Origin: JAICWP01 sp035252015
GTDB lineage: Bacteria; Acidobacteriota; Terriglobia; Terriglobales; Acidobacteriaceae
Direction of reading: 5' to 3'
Length of the DNA: 64,000 nucleotides
NCBI GenBank assembly: GCA_035252015.1
Contig: DATFDP010000044.1
Span: 1 to 64,000, forward strand
Shown here one piece after another: positions 1-8,871 of this stretch. A program made the translations under genes and the position numbers. Positions within the stretch are counted from its first letter, which is position 1; each line of letters starts with the position of its first letter. The notes beneath the pieces were generated by a model that ran no database searches, was not told where the DNA came from, and was given only the letters and a program-made list of their open reading frames with translations.

Positions 1-1292
1 GAAATGACGTGGTCAACCCGGACCGAGAATTGGTCGGTGTCGGTCGAAACTTTTGACGATGCCTCATACGTGCGAGCCCCATAGGCCCCGCGGGGATTAT
101 TGGGGAGAGGATAGCCGGCAAGGATGGGCGCGACCGCGGGATTGACTGGGACCTTCAGAGTGTCGCCGGGAAAAGCAGTTGTATCGAAGCCTTGACGCTC
201 GGCCGCCGTGGGCACGGGAAAAACCTGCGTGGTTCCCAACACCTGGCGAAAGCCCTGGTACTCGCCAAAAAAGAACGTACGACGGCGGCCGTCGTAGAGG
301 TTGGGAATAACGATAGGCGCGCCAATGGTGGCCCCAAACTCATTGCGCACAAATGGCGGGATGCGCCGGTGGGTGAGTGGGTCAATATGGTCGAAATAAT
401 TCCGCGCGTCGAAGGCGGCGTTGCGCACAAACTCAAAGAAACTTCCGTGAATCTGATCTGTGCCTGATTTTGACACCACGTTGGTAAAGCCCGCGGCGCC
501 GTGGCCAATCTCAGCCGGCATGACACCGGAACTGGACTGCACTTCCTGGATGGCATCTACGTTAAAGTTCGAGAAGGTAGCGCCACCCATCTCGGGATCG
601 GTGGTATCGGCGCCATCAATGGCGAATACAGCGGTCGAGCCTCGTTGTCCGTTGACCGCAAACTGCTGAGTGAAGTTGGCGGCGCCATTTGTATCCGTCA
701 TGGTGCCGGCGGCCAATAACAGCAACTTGCTGAAGTCGCGGGCGTTGAGGGGCAGGGTGGAGACTTGCTGACTGGAAAGGCGCTCGCCCCCGGCAACCTC
801 AGAGGGCGATTCTTCCGGCGTCAACAGGCGCAGGGCCTGGTCTCCAGAACAAAGCTGCAGGCCGGCGGTAAGGGTAAGTCCTCCCCGCAAAACTATCGTT
901 CCGGGCAGAGTGCAGGTTCCGCCGTTACTGACAACTGAGAGGCCGTACTGCCCAGGAGCAAGTCCATGGAACTCGAATTCGCCCTTGGCGGAGGTACGGC
1001 TGACGTAGTCTTGCCCCTGAGCCGATGAATGCAACCGCACCGTCGCATTTGCGACGGGAGCCTTTGCCTGGCTGAGCAAAACGCCATGCCACGCGGCCGT
1101 GGCAGTTGCCATCGAGCGGCCCGCAAAGGTGAGCACACAGACCAGCGTCAGGATGCGAATTGAGATAGTAGACCTGCTTTCCCGTCCGGCTGCCGGGTGC
1201 TCCGCAGCCGAAGCACCCGGGCAGAAGGATTTTACCGATCCAAGAGCCACGCCGACAAAGACCACGAGCTTCTGCTTTTGGACAGCGCACAC
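1..1292 (-). CDS. TonB-dependent receptor, Oar-like, N-terminal part (cut by window edge)
   Basis: Outer-membrane receptor predicted to import large glycans or glycopeptides using TonB energy. About 430 codons are visible and the C-terminal barrel lies outside the window. After a hydrophobic leader comes a carboxypeptidase-regulatory-like fold (VANATVRLHSSAQGQD, then GEFEFHGLAPGQYGLSV), then the plug domain with LPLNARDFSKLLLLAAG, FAIDGADTTDPEMGG and FEFVRNAAFDARNYF, all typical of acidobacterial Oar-like receptors. I chose the GTG at 1292 because GAGAGGGA sits just upstream; the ATG at 1112 is a less likely alternative that would lose the leader. It starts 12 bases after the preceding dehydrogenase stop, so the two are probably co-transcribed. 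Substrate unknown; the GH127 gene upstream suggests arabinose-containing glycans (inference). Confidence 0.85.
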   Translation of the reverse strand, partial: MCAVQKQKLVVFVGVALGSVKSFCPGASAAEHPAAGRESRSTISIRILTLVCVLTFAGRSMATATAAWHGVLLSQAKAPVANATVRLHSSAQGQDYVSRTSAKGEFEFHGLAPGQYGLSVVSNGGTCTLPGTIVLRGGLTLTAGLQLCSGDQALRLLTPEESPSEVAGGERLSSQQVSTLPLNARDFSKLLLLAAGTMTDTNGAANFTQQFAVNGQRGSTAVFAIDGADTTDPEMGGATFSNFNVDAIQEVQSSSGVMPAEIGHGAAGFTNVVSKSGTDQIHGSFFEFVRNAAFDARNYFDHIDPLTHRRIPPFVRNEFGATIGAPIVIPNLYDGRRRTFFFGEYQGFRQVLGTTQVFPVPTAAERQGFDTTAFPGDTLKVPVNPAVAPILAGYPLPNNPRGAYGARTYEASSKVSTDTDQFSVRVDHVI

Positions 1293-1304
1293 GGCAGTTC
1301 CCTC

Positions 1305-2177
1305 TCAACTCCGCTGAAAGACCTTGGCTACGGCGGAGAAATCCTCTTCGCCGTAGCCTCCAGCGATTGCCTTCCGGAAGATTTCGAGCGCGGCTGTGGC
1401 GGTCTGAAGCCTTATTCCCAGTGCGTTTCCCTCCTGTAATGCATAGGTCAGGTCCTTTGCCATGAGCTGCAGGGCGAAGTTCGGGTCGAAGTCATTGGCC
1501 AATACGCGACCTGCCACTCGCTTCACAATACCGCTTCCGGGCGCGCCTTCAGTGAGAACAGAAAAGGCTTTCTGGCGGTCCAGCCCCGCGGCCTCGATCA
1601 TCTTCCCTGCCTCGGCAAACGATGCAGCCTGCACGCCGCACACAAAATTATTAATCAGCTTCATCAGCGCACCGCTGCCGTGTGGTCCGAGATGGACCAC
1701 ATCGCGACCCAGCGCGGAAAGGACGGGACGTGCTATCTCGAGAGCGGCGGCATTTCCGCCGACAAGAAAAACCAGCTCGCCAGACGCAGCGTGCGGCTTA
1801 GTACCGGTGACAGGGGCGTCCAGAAACTCGCATCCACGTTTGGCGGCCGACGCCGCCAACTCTTTCATCCAGCCCACGCTGAGTGTGCTGGATTCGATGA
1901 GCACCGACCCAGCACTGGCGCCGGCCAGGATTCCTTCGGGGCCCAGCCATACGTCACGCGAGGCGCGATCATCAGCAACTATGCTGATTACAATTGCGGC
2001 TCTGGAGGCAGCTTCGCGGGGGGTATTCGCCAGAGTCGCTCCTGAGCTGACCAGCGGGGCAGCTTTGTTCTGATTCCGGTTATAAACGGTGAGTGGAAAG
2101 TTGAGAGACAACAGGCGGTGGGCCATTCCACTGCCCATGATGCCGAGCCCCAAAATTGCCGTTTGTGGTCTTGACAT
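1305..2177 (-). CDS. NAD(P)-dependent 3-hydroxyisobutyrate dehydrogenase / tartronate semialdehyde reductase family
   Basis: Beta-hydroxyacid dehydrogenase of 290 aa, the usual family length. The Rossmann motif GLGIMGSGMA is at residues 10-19, the substrate-binding DAPVTG at 120-125, and the catalytic lysine is K173 in the LMKLINN motif. The family oxidises or reduces small beta-hydroxyacids such as 3-hydroxyisobutyrate, tartronate semialdehyde or succinic semialdehyde; the sequence does not decide among them. It lies between a GH127 arabinosidase and a TonB receptor on the same strand, which suggests a role in catabolism of the released sugar acid (inference). An AAGG ribosome site precedes the ATG at 2177. 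It is cytoplasmic, with no leader or membrane segment. Confidence 0.85.
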   Translation of the reverse strand: MSRPQTAILGLGIMGSGMAHRLLSLNFPLTVYNRNQNKAAPLVSSGATLANTPREAASRAAIVISIVADDRASRDVWLGPEGILAGASAGSVLIESSTLSVGWMKELAASAAKRGCEFLDAPVTGTKPHAASGELVFLVGGNAAALEIARPVLSALGRDVVHLGPHGSGALMKLINNFVCGVQAASFAEAGKMIEAAGLDRQKAFSVLTEGAPGSGIVKRVAGRVLANDFDPNFALQLMAKDLTYALQEGNALGIRLQTATAALEIFRKAIAGGYGEEDFSAVAKVFQRS

Positions 2178-2290
2178 GGATGGTTACCTTAAGGGAATAA
2201 CGCCGGCCAGCCGATCTGCCGACTGGATGACATAGATGGGACCGGAATAGAAAGAATCAGGCGCGATGTATTTACTTTTCCTCGCTCGCA

Positions 2291-4375
2291 TCAAGCCCTG
2301 AACAGGCGTGTCCACACCTGCATTGCCGTCGGTTCCCGGTTCGCCCACCCATAATAGGGGATGAGTGTCAACGGAACCGGCTGCGTCCTGGGCGGCTGGC
2401 CGGCGTAGCGTGAGTAGAGCATGTTCTGGGATTTGGCTTGGTAAGCCATGCCCCCATGGTGGAGCACCACTACTCCGTCGAGCATGCCGCTCTTGTACTC
2501 ATTCCGAAACGATGAATGCGGCATGCTTTCAAGGTTGAAAGCAATGTCTGCTAAGTCCACTCCAACTGGCTGGTCCAGACCTTCCAGACAGTAAAGAATA
2601 GGTCCGCGCTGCACGGCGACCCTTCCAGCATCTTCGGCAACGTGAGGGTTGGCCTGGAGCACATGCGAGCGCATGGGCACATGCAGGTGCACTGTGTCAC
2701 CCGCCACCCATTGGCGGCGAATAGGCAGATATTCCCCCGGGGTTACCCCGGCCAGTGTTTTGCCGTTCACCGCGACCTGCGCCTCATCTGCCCATCCCGG
2801 AATGCGCAGATAGAAGGTGAATTGGGAAGGCCGCGCCGGGGAAACAGCTATTTCAATGTCTCCTTCCCAGGGATAATTGGTTTTCTGCGCGACCTTGAGA
2901 CCAGTTCCATCTTCCAAGTGCCAGTCGAGTTCGGAGTTGTCATAGAAATGCACGTAAACTCCATCGCTGCTGGTGCTGTAGAAATATCCCGGAAGAGATG
3001 CAAAAGTGCGTTCAAGGTTGGGCGGGCAACAGGTGACGTCGTACCAGGGATTGCGGATCTTGTCTCCGGTGGAGGGATCAAAAGCCAGAGGATTCCTATA
3101 ACAGTAGAGAGTTCCGTTTAGCGACATACCAGAATTGATGCCGTTATAGAGGGCTCTTTCCATCACGTCAGTAAACTTGGCAGCTCCCGTCGCCGAAAGC
3201 ATGCGCCAGTTCCACATCATGTTGCCGATGGCGGCGCAACTCTCCCCATAGGCGCGGTAGTTGGGCAACTCGTAGGCATCGCCGAAGGCTTCACCGTCCG
3301 ACCGTGCCCCAACTCCGCCGCTGATATACATCTTGGTGCTGACCAGGTCGCTCCAAAGGGTGTTCAACGTCTTCCAATACGTGGGATCGCCAGTCTCCAT
3401 GTAGTAGTCTGTTGCTCCGCAACAGGCGTACATGGCGCGCACCGCATGGCCTTCCAGTTTGGTGCGGTCGGTAAAGGGAGTGCCGCTGAACATGTAGATG
3501 GTCCTGCGCTCGGGGAATTGAAGCCGCTCGTCGCCGCGCAGGACGTATCCCGCCAGTTCGAGTTGCCGCTTGTCGCCGGTGATGCGGTAGAGTTCGATCA
3601 AGGCCATTTCAATCTCGGGATGGCCGGCAACGATGGGCTTTTTGGGAGCGGGACCGTAGTTGGGCAACAGGAAGCCGTCTACAAAGCGGATTCCCGCGTC
3701 GAGCAATTTGCGCTCTCCCGTGGCACGGTAATAAGCGATGGCACCCTGCAGCATGTGTCCGAGATTGTAAAGCTCGTGGCCGGTCGCCTGCGTATCGGGG
3801 AGCATGCGCAGCGCCGCACGGTCCCCCACAAAATAGGTGTTCAGGTACCCGCTGGGTTCCTGGACCGCGATCACTTCATTTATTGCCTTCTCGACTGAAG
3901 TGCGCAGCGCAGGCTGATCGCCGGACTGAAGCGCAAAGCCAACTGCCTCCGTCCATTTGTACACATCAGAATCGGAAAATACCGGACCAATCTGGGGCGC
4001 GTCGCTCTTGCCCACCAGGCGGCGGAAATTATTCATGCGGCCATGGGCTTCGAGCAGGTCGTGCATGGTGGGAATGCTCTTGTTGACGTTGGTTTCGCGC
4101 CGCTGTGCCCAGAAACCGCTCTTGATGGTCACAGCGCGTACCGGAACCTGGTGCAGCTTGGCGTAAGGAGAGCGGGTGAGATTCTCGATCGCCTGATTTT
4201 TCCAGTCCAGAGCCTGAAATTGTGAAGCCTCCGGCGTACCTGCCGCAGGGAGTGACGGAAAAACGCCGGAGACCATTTCGCTCAGGGCCTTGGGGGTAGC
4301 AAGGGAGGAAACGGCTGCCGCTGAAACCGCTGAGGCCACAAACTGCCGGCGTGACATGGTGGAGGTTTTGCCCAT
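2291..4375 (-). CDS. GH127 beta-L-arabinofuranosidase (DUF1680), Tat-exported
   Basis: Glycoside hydrolase of 694 aa that removes beta-L-arabinofuranose, for example from hydroxyproline-linked arabino-oligosaccharides of plant extensins. An N-terminal MSRRQFVASAVSAAA stretch is a twin-arginine leader. The zinc/nucleophile set known from HypBA1 is recognisable: E378 and C380 in YGESCAA, and C449-C450 in DVTCCPPNL, where the first cysteine is the expected nucleophile. Residues 100-420 form the (alpha/alpha)6 barrel, with beta-sandwich modules after about 470. It is probably the first gene of an operon with the dehydrogenase and TonB receptor. A promoter with an overlapping LacI-type operator lies about 65-95 bases upstream of the ATG. 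Some DUF1680 relatives have other specificities, so the substrate is a family-level call. Confidence 0.88.
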   Translation of the reverse strand: MGKTSTMSRRQFVASAVSAAAVSSLATPKALSEMVSGVFPSLPAAGTPEASQFQALDWKNQAIENLTRSPYAKLHQVPVRAVTIKSGFWAQRRETNVNKSIPTMHDLLEAHGRMNNFRRLVGKSDAPQIGPVFSDSDVYKWTEAVGFALQSGDQPALRTSVEKAINEVIAVQEPSGYLNTYFVGDRAALRMLPDTQATGHELYNLGHMLQGAIAYYRATGERKLLDAGIRFVDGFLLPNYGPAPKKPIVAGHPEIEMALIELYRITGDKRQLELAGYVLRGDERLQFPERRTIYMFSGTPFTDRTKLEGHAVRAMYACCGATDYYMETGDPTYWKTLNTLWSDLVSTKMYISGGVGARSDGEAFGDAYELPNYRAYGESCAAIGNMMWNWRMLSATGAAKFTDVMERALYNGINSGMSLNGTLYCYRNPLAFDPSTGDKIRNPWYDVTCCPPNLERTFASLPGYFYSTSSDGVYVHFYDNSELDWHLEDGTGLKVAQKTNYPWEGDIEIAVSPARPSQFTFYLRIPGWADEAQVAVNGKTLAGVTPGEYLPIRRQWVAGDTVHLHVPMRSHVLQANPHVAEDAGRVAVQRGPILYCLEGLDQPVGVDLADIAFNLESMPHSSFRNEYKSGMLDGVVVLHHGGMAYQAKSQNMLYSRYAGQPPRTQPVPLTLIPYYGWANREPTAMQVWTRLFRA

Positions 4376-4437
4376 GGCTCGCTCCTATGCAGCCGGCCTG
4401 CAGGACCGGCTGAAAAACCCAGGTTGGGATGGGTGGA

Positions 4438-4468
4438 ATTATACGCCAGGGTCAAGTAATCGTTTACT
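4438..4468 (-). promoter_or_regulatory. Promoter with overlapping LacI-type operator upstream of GH127
   Basis: On the minus strand a TATAAT -10 box occupies 4443-4438. The near-palindrome AGTAATCGTTTACT (4455-4468, 12 of 14 positions symmetric, centred on CG) covers the place where the -35 box would be. The AANCGNTT core is the hallmark of LacI/GalR operators. Binding there would block RNA polymerase, so the GH127-dehydrogenase-TonB operon is probably inducible. Confidence 0.5.
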
Positions 4469-4531
4469 CAGAACCTGCATTCAGGCCGATGCGCCTTTCT
4501 GGCGTCCCTTGCGACGCTCGTAGTGCAGCGA

Positions 4532-4831
4532 TTACTGCCGGCGGGAAGAGACAGCGAGGATTATGGCTGAAACACCCAGCAACACTGACATGATCACTCT
4601 AACCACATTACGTCTGCGGCCCGCAGGCTGCTGATGGTGATAAACGCGGTGCAACACCAGCCATTCTGCAGCCAGGGCCAGAAGCAGCATGAGGATTGCC
4701 GCACGTGACCAATCCGTTGCGCGACCCGGCAGCCAGGCGGTCACCAGGATTACCAAGGCCAACAGGCAGGCAAGCGCCGACCACAACCGCCGGCGTCCTG
4801 CACCGTAGTTTGAGGACCGCGACTCGGTCAT
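4532..4831 (-). CDS. Small hypothetical membrane protein
   Basis: This 99-aa protein is not recognised. It has three hydrophobic segments, roughly residues 15-34, 43-60 and 78-94, separated by arginine-rich stretches (AGRRRLW, PAGRRRNV), as expected for a three-helix inner-membrane protein. Its ATG lies head to head with the sugar-acid operon starting at 4978, with about 145 bases between them. Nothing in the sequence indicates its function. Composition matches the neighbours and no other frame here looks better. Confidence 0.5.
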   Translation of the reverse strand: MTESRSSNYGAGRRRLWSALACLLALVILVTAWLPGRATDWSRAAILMLLLALAAEWLVLHRVYHHQQPAGRRRNVVRVIMSVLLGVSAIILAVSSRRQ

Positions 4832-4849
4832 ACCCTACAACGCTTCGCC

Positions 4850-4967
4850 TATAATCGTTCGACCAGCGGGACCGGGTCAATGCCAAACCGCTGACGAGCA
4901 GGAACCTTCGACAGGGCCGGCAAGATTGGGGATACCGAGATTTTGTTCTGCATACCATGTGACATGG
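4850..4967 (+). promoter_or_regulatory. Candidate promoter and operators of the sugar-acid operon
   Basis: A perfect TATAAT is at 4850-4855; the -35 is weak. TAATCGTT (4852-4859) repeats eight bases of the LacI-type operator at 4456 and overlaps the -10. A second element, CCATG-TGA-CATGG (4955-4967), is a perfect 5-base inverted repeat ten bases before the GTG start at 4978. Both are candidate regulator sites; no binding protein is identified. Confidence 0.35.
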
Positions 4968-4977
4968 AACGGTCGCA

Positions 4978-6216
4978 GTGAAGATTGTCCGCTTGAAAAC
5001 CGCGGTGGTTGAGGGCAACTTCGACTGGACCTTCGTCCGCATTGAGACCGACGAGCGGCTTTGCGGACTGGGCGAATGCTTCTTTGCTCCCGGCCTAACT
5101 GCAATTATTCGCTCGCTCGAACCCCTTTTAGTGGGAGAAGACCCGCGCGACATTCATCGCCTGTTCCGCAAACTGCAGCTTGCGACTTCGGGCGCCGGCT
5201 CGGTGGCCGGCATCATTTACAACGCCGTCAGCGGCATCGAAGCCGCGTTGTGGGATGCGCTGGGTCAATGGCTTGAGGTTCCCATCTACCGGCTGCTGGG
5301 CGGGAAATTCCGCGACAAAGTTCGCATTTACGCCGATTGTCATGCCGGAGAGGCGCTGGAAAGTCTCGATGAGGTCTTGCGCACCCGACCGGCCTCATGG
5401 ATTGCGAAAATCTCTAAACACGCGGCAAAGGATTACTTCGGCGCGGTTACGGACGGCCCACCCGCTTCTCCTGACGATTACAGTCGCCAGGCCCTCGCCA
5501 AGCGTAGTGAAGGATATACTGCGTTGAAATTTGACCTGGATGTGCCGGGTACGGAGGGAGTTGATGCGCACAATCGCGGGCTCAGCAACCGCGCCATTGA
5601 TCGCATGGTGTACCTGGTCGCTGCAGTACACGAAGCGGTGGGCAAGGATACAGACATTGCGGTTGATTGTCACTGGCGATACAACGCGAGCGACGTGGTG
5701 AAACTAGCGCGCGAACTAGAGAAATTTCAACTACTGTGGCTGGAAGATCCCGTGCCCCCGGACAATATTGCCGCGCTGAAAGAGGTGCACTCCAAGGTGA
5801 ATCTACCCATTGCAACCGGCGAGAACCTGTACCTGTTTACAGGCTTTCAGGAAATCATCGCACAACACGCACTCAGCATTGTTACTCCCGATTTGCAAAA
5901 GGTTGGCGGCCTGGCGGTCGCTCAGAGCATTGCTCAGTTTGCCGATGTGCATGGCATGCCGCTGGCTGTGCACAACATCAGCAGTCCGGTTGGAACCCTT
6001 GCAGCCGCGCATTTCTGTGCTGCGATTTCAAATTTCCTGGCACTGGAGTTCCATGCCTCTGAAGTTCCCTTCTGGAACGATTTGATCGAGGGCGTGCCAA
6101 AGCCGATCATTCGGAATGGCTTTGTCGAAATACCTGAAAAACCGGGCCTGGGTGTGACGTTGAACGAAGAAGTGGCACGGCGTTACGCACGAAAGGGCGA
6201 ACCGTTTTTCCAATGA
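4978..6216 (+). CDS. Enolase-superfamily sugar-acid dehydratase (mandelate racemase / galactonate dehydratase subgroup)
   Basis: 412 aa, predicted cytoplasmic dehydratase that turns an aldonate or uronate into a 2-keto-3-deoxy sugar acid with Mg2+. Catalytic residues can be placed: K184 (TALKFD), metal ligands D230, E256 (WLEDP) and E282 (ATGEN), H232 two residues after D230 (AVDCHW, the dehydratase-type acid) and H332 (VHNISS). The D-x-H pair argues for dehydratase rather than racemase activity. GTG start; the ribosome site is weak (GGAACGG). It opens a run of overlapping genes (ATGA junction with the next). The exact substrate (gluconate, galactonate, fuconate, arabinonate) cannot be read from sequence. 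Confidence 0.85.
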   Translation: MKIVRLKTAVVEGNFDWTFVRIETDERLCGLGECFFAPGLTAIIRSLEPLLVGEDPRDIHRLFRKLQLATSGAGSVAGIIYNAVSGIEAALWDALGQWLEVPIYRLLGGKFRDKVRIYADCHAGEALESLDEVLRTRPASWIAKISKHAAKDYFGAVTDGPPASPDDYSRQALAKRSEGYTALKFDLDVPGTEGVDAHNRGLSNRAIDRMVYLVAAVHEAVGKDTDIAVDCHWRYNASDVVKLARELEKFQLLWLEDPVPPDNIAALKEVHSKVNLPIATGENLYLFTGFQEIIAQHALSIVTPDLQKVGGLAVAQSIAQFADVHGMPLAVHNISSPVGTLAAAHFCAAISNFLALEFHASEVPFWNDLIEGVPKPIIRNGFVEIPEKPGLGVTLNEEVARRYARKGEPFFQ

Positions 6217-6914
6217 GTAAAGTGAAACTCTGGAACTCAGACGATGAGCTGTTCTCCCTGGCGGAGCGCGAGCTCTTCACCTGCGTGGTGGGCGACGTCA
6301 TGGATAAGATCGGCCTGCAAAAACAATTCCTGCCGCCACAAATTCAGCCGCTGCAGCGAGAGATGGTTGTGATTGGGCGCGCCTTGCCGGTCCTTTCCGT
6401 GGACGTTTTCGCTGAGCGAATTGCCGATACAGCAAACAAGTTGATGGACAAGTCTTTTGGCCTGATGTTGGAAGCCCTGGATGATCTGCGCAAGAACGAG
6501 GTCTATGTGAATACCGGTTCTTCACCTCGCAATGCGCTGTGGGGAGAACTGATGAGCACCCGCGCCCGTAAGCTGGGTTGCCGGGGGGCGGTGTTGAATG
6601 GATATACGAGAGATACCAGGCGAATTCTCGAGATGAAGTTCCCCACTTTCGCCTTCGGCTCTTACGGGCAGGATTCGGCTCCGCGCTACAAAGTTGTGGA
6701 TTTCCGGCTCCCAATCGAAATCGGGCAGGTGCGGGTGCGCCCCGGCGACATTCTGTTTGGCGATGTGGATGGAGTCCTGCTGGTTCCCGCCGAAGCTGAG
6801 GAAGAAGTATTTGCAGGCGCCCTGGAGAAGGCGCGCGGTGAAAAGCTGGTGAGGCGCGCCATCGAAGAAGGAAGCAGCGCGGTCGAAGCATTCAAGAAGT
6901 TCGGCATCATGTGA
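6213..6914 (+). CDS. RraA-like / HMG-CHA aldolase family protein
   Basis: 233 aa. The RraA fold includes the 4-hydroxy-4-methyl-2-oxoglutarate aldolases, and members occur in sugar-acid operons as aldolases or decarboxylases. WGELMSTRA (residues 110-118) corresponds to the conserved phosphate/carboxylate loop, and R133-D134 in NGYTRDTRR are the substrate-binding arginine and metal-binding aspartate, so the aldolase site looks intact. GDILFGDVDGVLLVP is the standard C-terminal signature. It overlaps the dehydratase stop by four bases (ATGA), implying translational coupling and a downstream step, most likely cleavage of the keto-deoxy acid (inference). The older name, dimethylmenaquinone methyltransferase, is a misannotation of this family. 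Confidence 0.8.
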   Translation: MSKVKLWNSDDELFSLAERELFTCVVGDVMDKIGLQKQFLPPQIQPLQREMVVIGRALPVLSVDVFAERIADTANKLMDKSFGLMLEALDDLRKNEVYVNTGSSPRNALWGELMSTRARKLGCRGAVLNGYTRDTRRILEMKFPTFAFGSYGQDSAPRYKVVDFRLPIEIGQVRVRPGDILFGDVDGVLLVPAEAEEEVFAGALEKARGEKLVRRAIEEGSSAVEAFKKFGIM

Positions 6915-8101
6915 ATATGATGAGGGCAATCTCCACCACCGCACGCGGGCAGCAGATTCGGCGCTTTCTTCGGGACAATGAACTGCGCGCTTGGATTGCA
7001 TGGCGGCCCGACGAACTGGTCATGATGTCAGGGTATCTCCCTTACTGGGGAGCATCGCTGTTGATTTATTTTGCTGACGCGGAGCCCGTCGTCTTCGTTC
7101 CACAGATTGAACCTCGCGATCATATTCCCGGAGGTTTGCAGGTCAAGGAGTACCCCTGGGGTGATTTGAAATGCGCAGACCCGTATTCCGTTCTGGTTTC
7201 GGCTGTAAGCGAAGAATTGGCAAGAGCAAAAACCGCACAAGAACAGGTTGGAATGAATTCCAACTCGGCACGGGCTGCTCTGCCGATACAGGCTGCCGAA
7301 CACATTCCCTTGTCGGAGAATTTTTCTGACCGTTTATCGGCAGTTGCTGCAAGGTCAGACACTGCCCTCCAGGCGGGATTCTCCCAGCTGTATTTGAAGA
7401 AGACCGCGGAGGAGATTCAGGCGATCCGGCTGACCAATGGAGTAGCCAATGTTGGATTGCAGGTTTTTCATAAGGCATTGAAGCCCGGCACCTCAGAAGT
7501 AGAGATTGCATCCGCAGTTGAATCGGCAATTCAGTGCCAGGTCGGTCGCGACGGCATCTTCTATTCTCGGGGCTGGGCGATGGTTCAGTCCGGCCCGAAC
7601 ACGGCGGACGCGGGAAGGTTCAACCGTTCCACCGCGCGGCGCTTGCAAAGTGGCGACCTGGTTCTGATTGAACTGGGAACCTGTGTCAACGGATATTGGA
7701 GCGACCTGACACGAACAGCCCCGGCAGGCCAATTAAAGCCCGAAGTCGAAGAGATATTCAATGTTGCTGCCGAGGCGCAGAAAGCTGCGATTAATGAAGT
7801 AGGCCCCGGCGTTTCTGCGGCTCGCGTTGATGCCGCGGCAAGAGACCACATCGCGCGCCTTGGATTCGGGGAGTTTTTTGCTCACCTCACCGGACATCAT
7901 GTGGGTTTCCGTTATCACGATCCGGGATTTGCGATCGTTCCTGGAGAAGCCGCCAAACTCGAATCCGGAATGGTAATCACGATTGAGCCGGGTGTATATG
8001 TTCGCGAGCGCGGCGCAGGCGCAAGGATTGAAGACAACGTGCTCGTCACCGAATCGGGGCACGAGATACTTTCCAGAAAGGATGGGAGCAGGCGGACATG
8101 A
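6911..8101 (+). CDS. M24 family metallopeptidase (Xaa-Pro aminopeptidase / creatinase fold)
   Basis: 396 aa with an N-terminal creatinase-like domain (1-155) and a C-terminal pita-bread domain. Dinuclear metal ligands are E254 (VLIELGTC), D265 (YWSDLTRT), the GHH histidine near 329-330, E359 (TIEPGVY) and E374 (ARIEDN). The first ligand is Glu where canonical members have Asp. No leader, so cytoplasmic. GTG start overlapping the RraA stop by four bases; an in-frame ATG follows at 6917. Its place inside a sugar-acid operon is odd for a peptidase; it may hydrolyse a proline or hydroxyproline peptide bond, or act on a non-peptide C-N bond as creatinase does. Confidence 0.8.
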   Translation: MNMMRAISTTARGQQIRRFLRDNELRAWIAWRPDELVMMSGYLPYWGASLLIYFADAEPVVFVPQIEPRDHIPGGLQVKEYPWGDLKCADPYSVLVSAVSEELARAKTAQEQVGMNSNSARAALPIQAAEHIPLSENFSDRLSAVAARSDTALQAGFSQLYLKKTAEEIQAIRLTNGVANVGLQVFHKALKPGTSEVEIASAVESAIQCQVGRDGIFYSRGWAMVQSGPNTADAGRFNRSTARRLQSGDLVLIELGTCVNGYWSDLTRTAPAGQLKPEVEEIFNVAAEAQKAAINEVGPGVSAARVDAAARDHIARLGFGEFFAHLTGHHVGFRYHDPGFAIVPGEAAKLESGMVITIEPGVYVRERGAGARIEDNVLVTESGHEILSRKDGSRRT

Positions 8102-8871
8102 TCAGTATTGATCTTTCGGGCAAGACAATTTTGATTACTGGCGCCCTGGGCGCGATTGCCGAGCACATGGTCCGCAGACTCAGTGCAGCCGGCGCCAAGC
8201 TGGTTCTCACCGACATAAAAAACCCGGAACAGGCCAGACAAGCCCTCGAGCAATGGAAAATCAGCCCATCTTCCTACGTCTATTTCCCAGCAGATATAAC
8301 TCGCTCTGCCGAAATAGAAGCTGCAGTGAACGCTGCTTTCAGCAAGTTTCCTCAGATGGATACGGTTTTGGGCCACGCCGGCGGTTGCGGATTGCATCCC
8401 TTCGCGAGCACGTCCGAAGCCGATTATGAGCGCATTTTTCGCTTCAACTACTTCGGACAGACATATCTCGCCCGCTCCGTGCTGGCGCAGTGGATACAGC
8501 GCAAAATACCGGGACACCTGATCTTCACATCCTCTTATGTAGCTCGAATGCCGCACACCCAAATTTCATCCTACGCATCGGCTAAAGCAGCCCTGGAAAA
8601 CTTTGCCCGCAGCCTGGCCATGGAGTATGCGCATACCGGAATTCGGGTGAACGTCGTTTCGCCTGGCAACGTTGCCTGCGGCAGTTCGCTGAAGGTTTTC
8701 GAAGAGGACGCCGCTTACCGGGAATTTGTGCTGCGCGTCTCGATGGGGAGAAGGAATTCTCCCGAATCCATTGCCGACGCTTTCCTTTTTCTTTGCTCGC
8801 CGCTGGCCAGCGAGATCAATGGACAAGTCCTCAGCCCGGATTATGGCGCGGGCATCGGGAACCGGTTATGA
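8098..8871 (+). CDS. Short-chain dehydrogenase/reductase (SDR)
   Basis: 257 aa classical-SDR-length oxidoreductase, NAD(P)-dependent. The cofactor motif is an altered TGALGAIAEH in place of TGxxxGIG. The catalytic serine lies in TSSYVARM and the YxxxK pair in SYASAKAAL. The C-terminus (LSPDYGAGIGNRL) diverges from the usual DGG motif. It overlaps both neighbours by ATGA junctions, so it is made in step with the dehydratase, aldolase and mannonate dehydratase. The likely role is oxidation or reduction of a uronate or keto-sugar acid, comparable to fructuronate reductase (inference from the adjacent mannonate dehydratase). Confidence 0.8.
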   Translation: MISIDLSGKTILITGALGAIAEHMVRRLSAAGAKLVLTDIKNPEQARQALEQWKISPSSYVYFPADITRSAEIEAAVNAAFSKFPQMDTVLGHAGGCGLHPFASTSEADYERIFRFNYFGQTYLARSVLAQWIQRKIPGHLIFTSSYVARMPHTQISSYASAKAALENFARSLAMEYAHTGIRVNVVSPGNVACGSSLKVFEEDAAYREFVLRVSMGRRNSPESIADAFLFLCSPLASEINGQVLSPDYGAGIGNRL

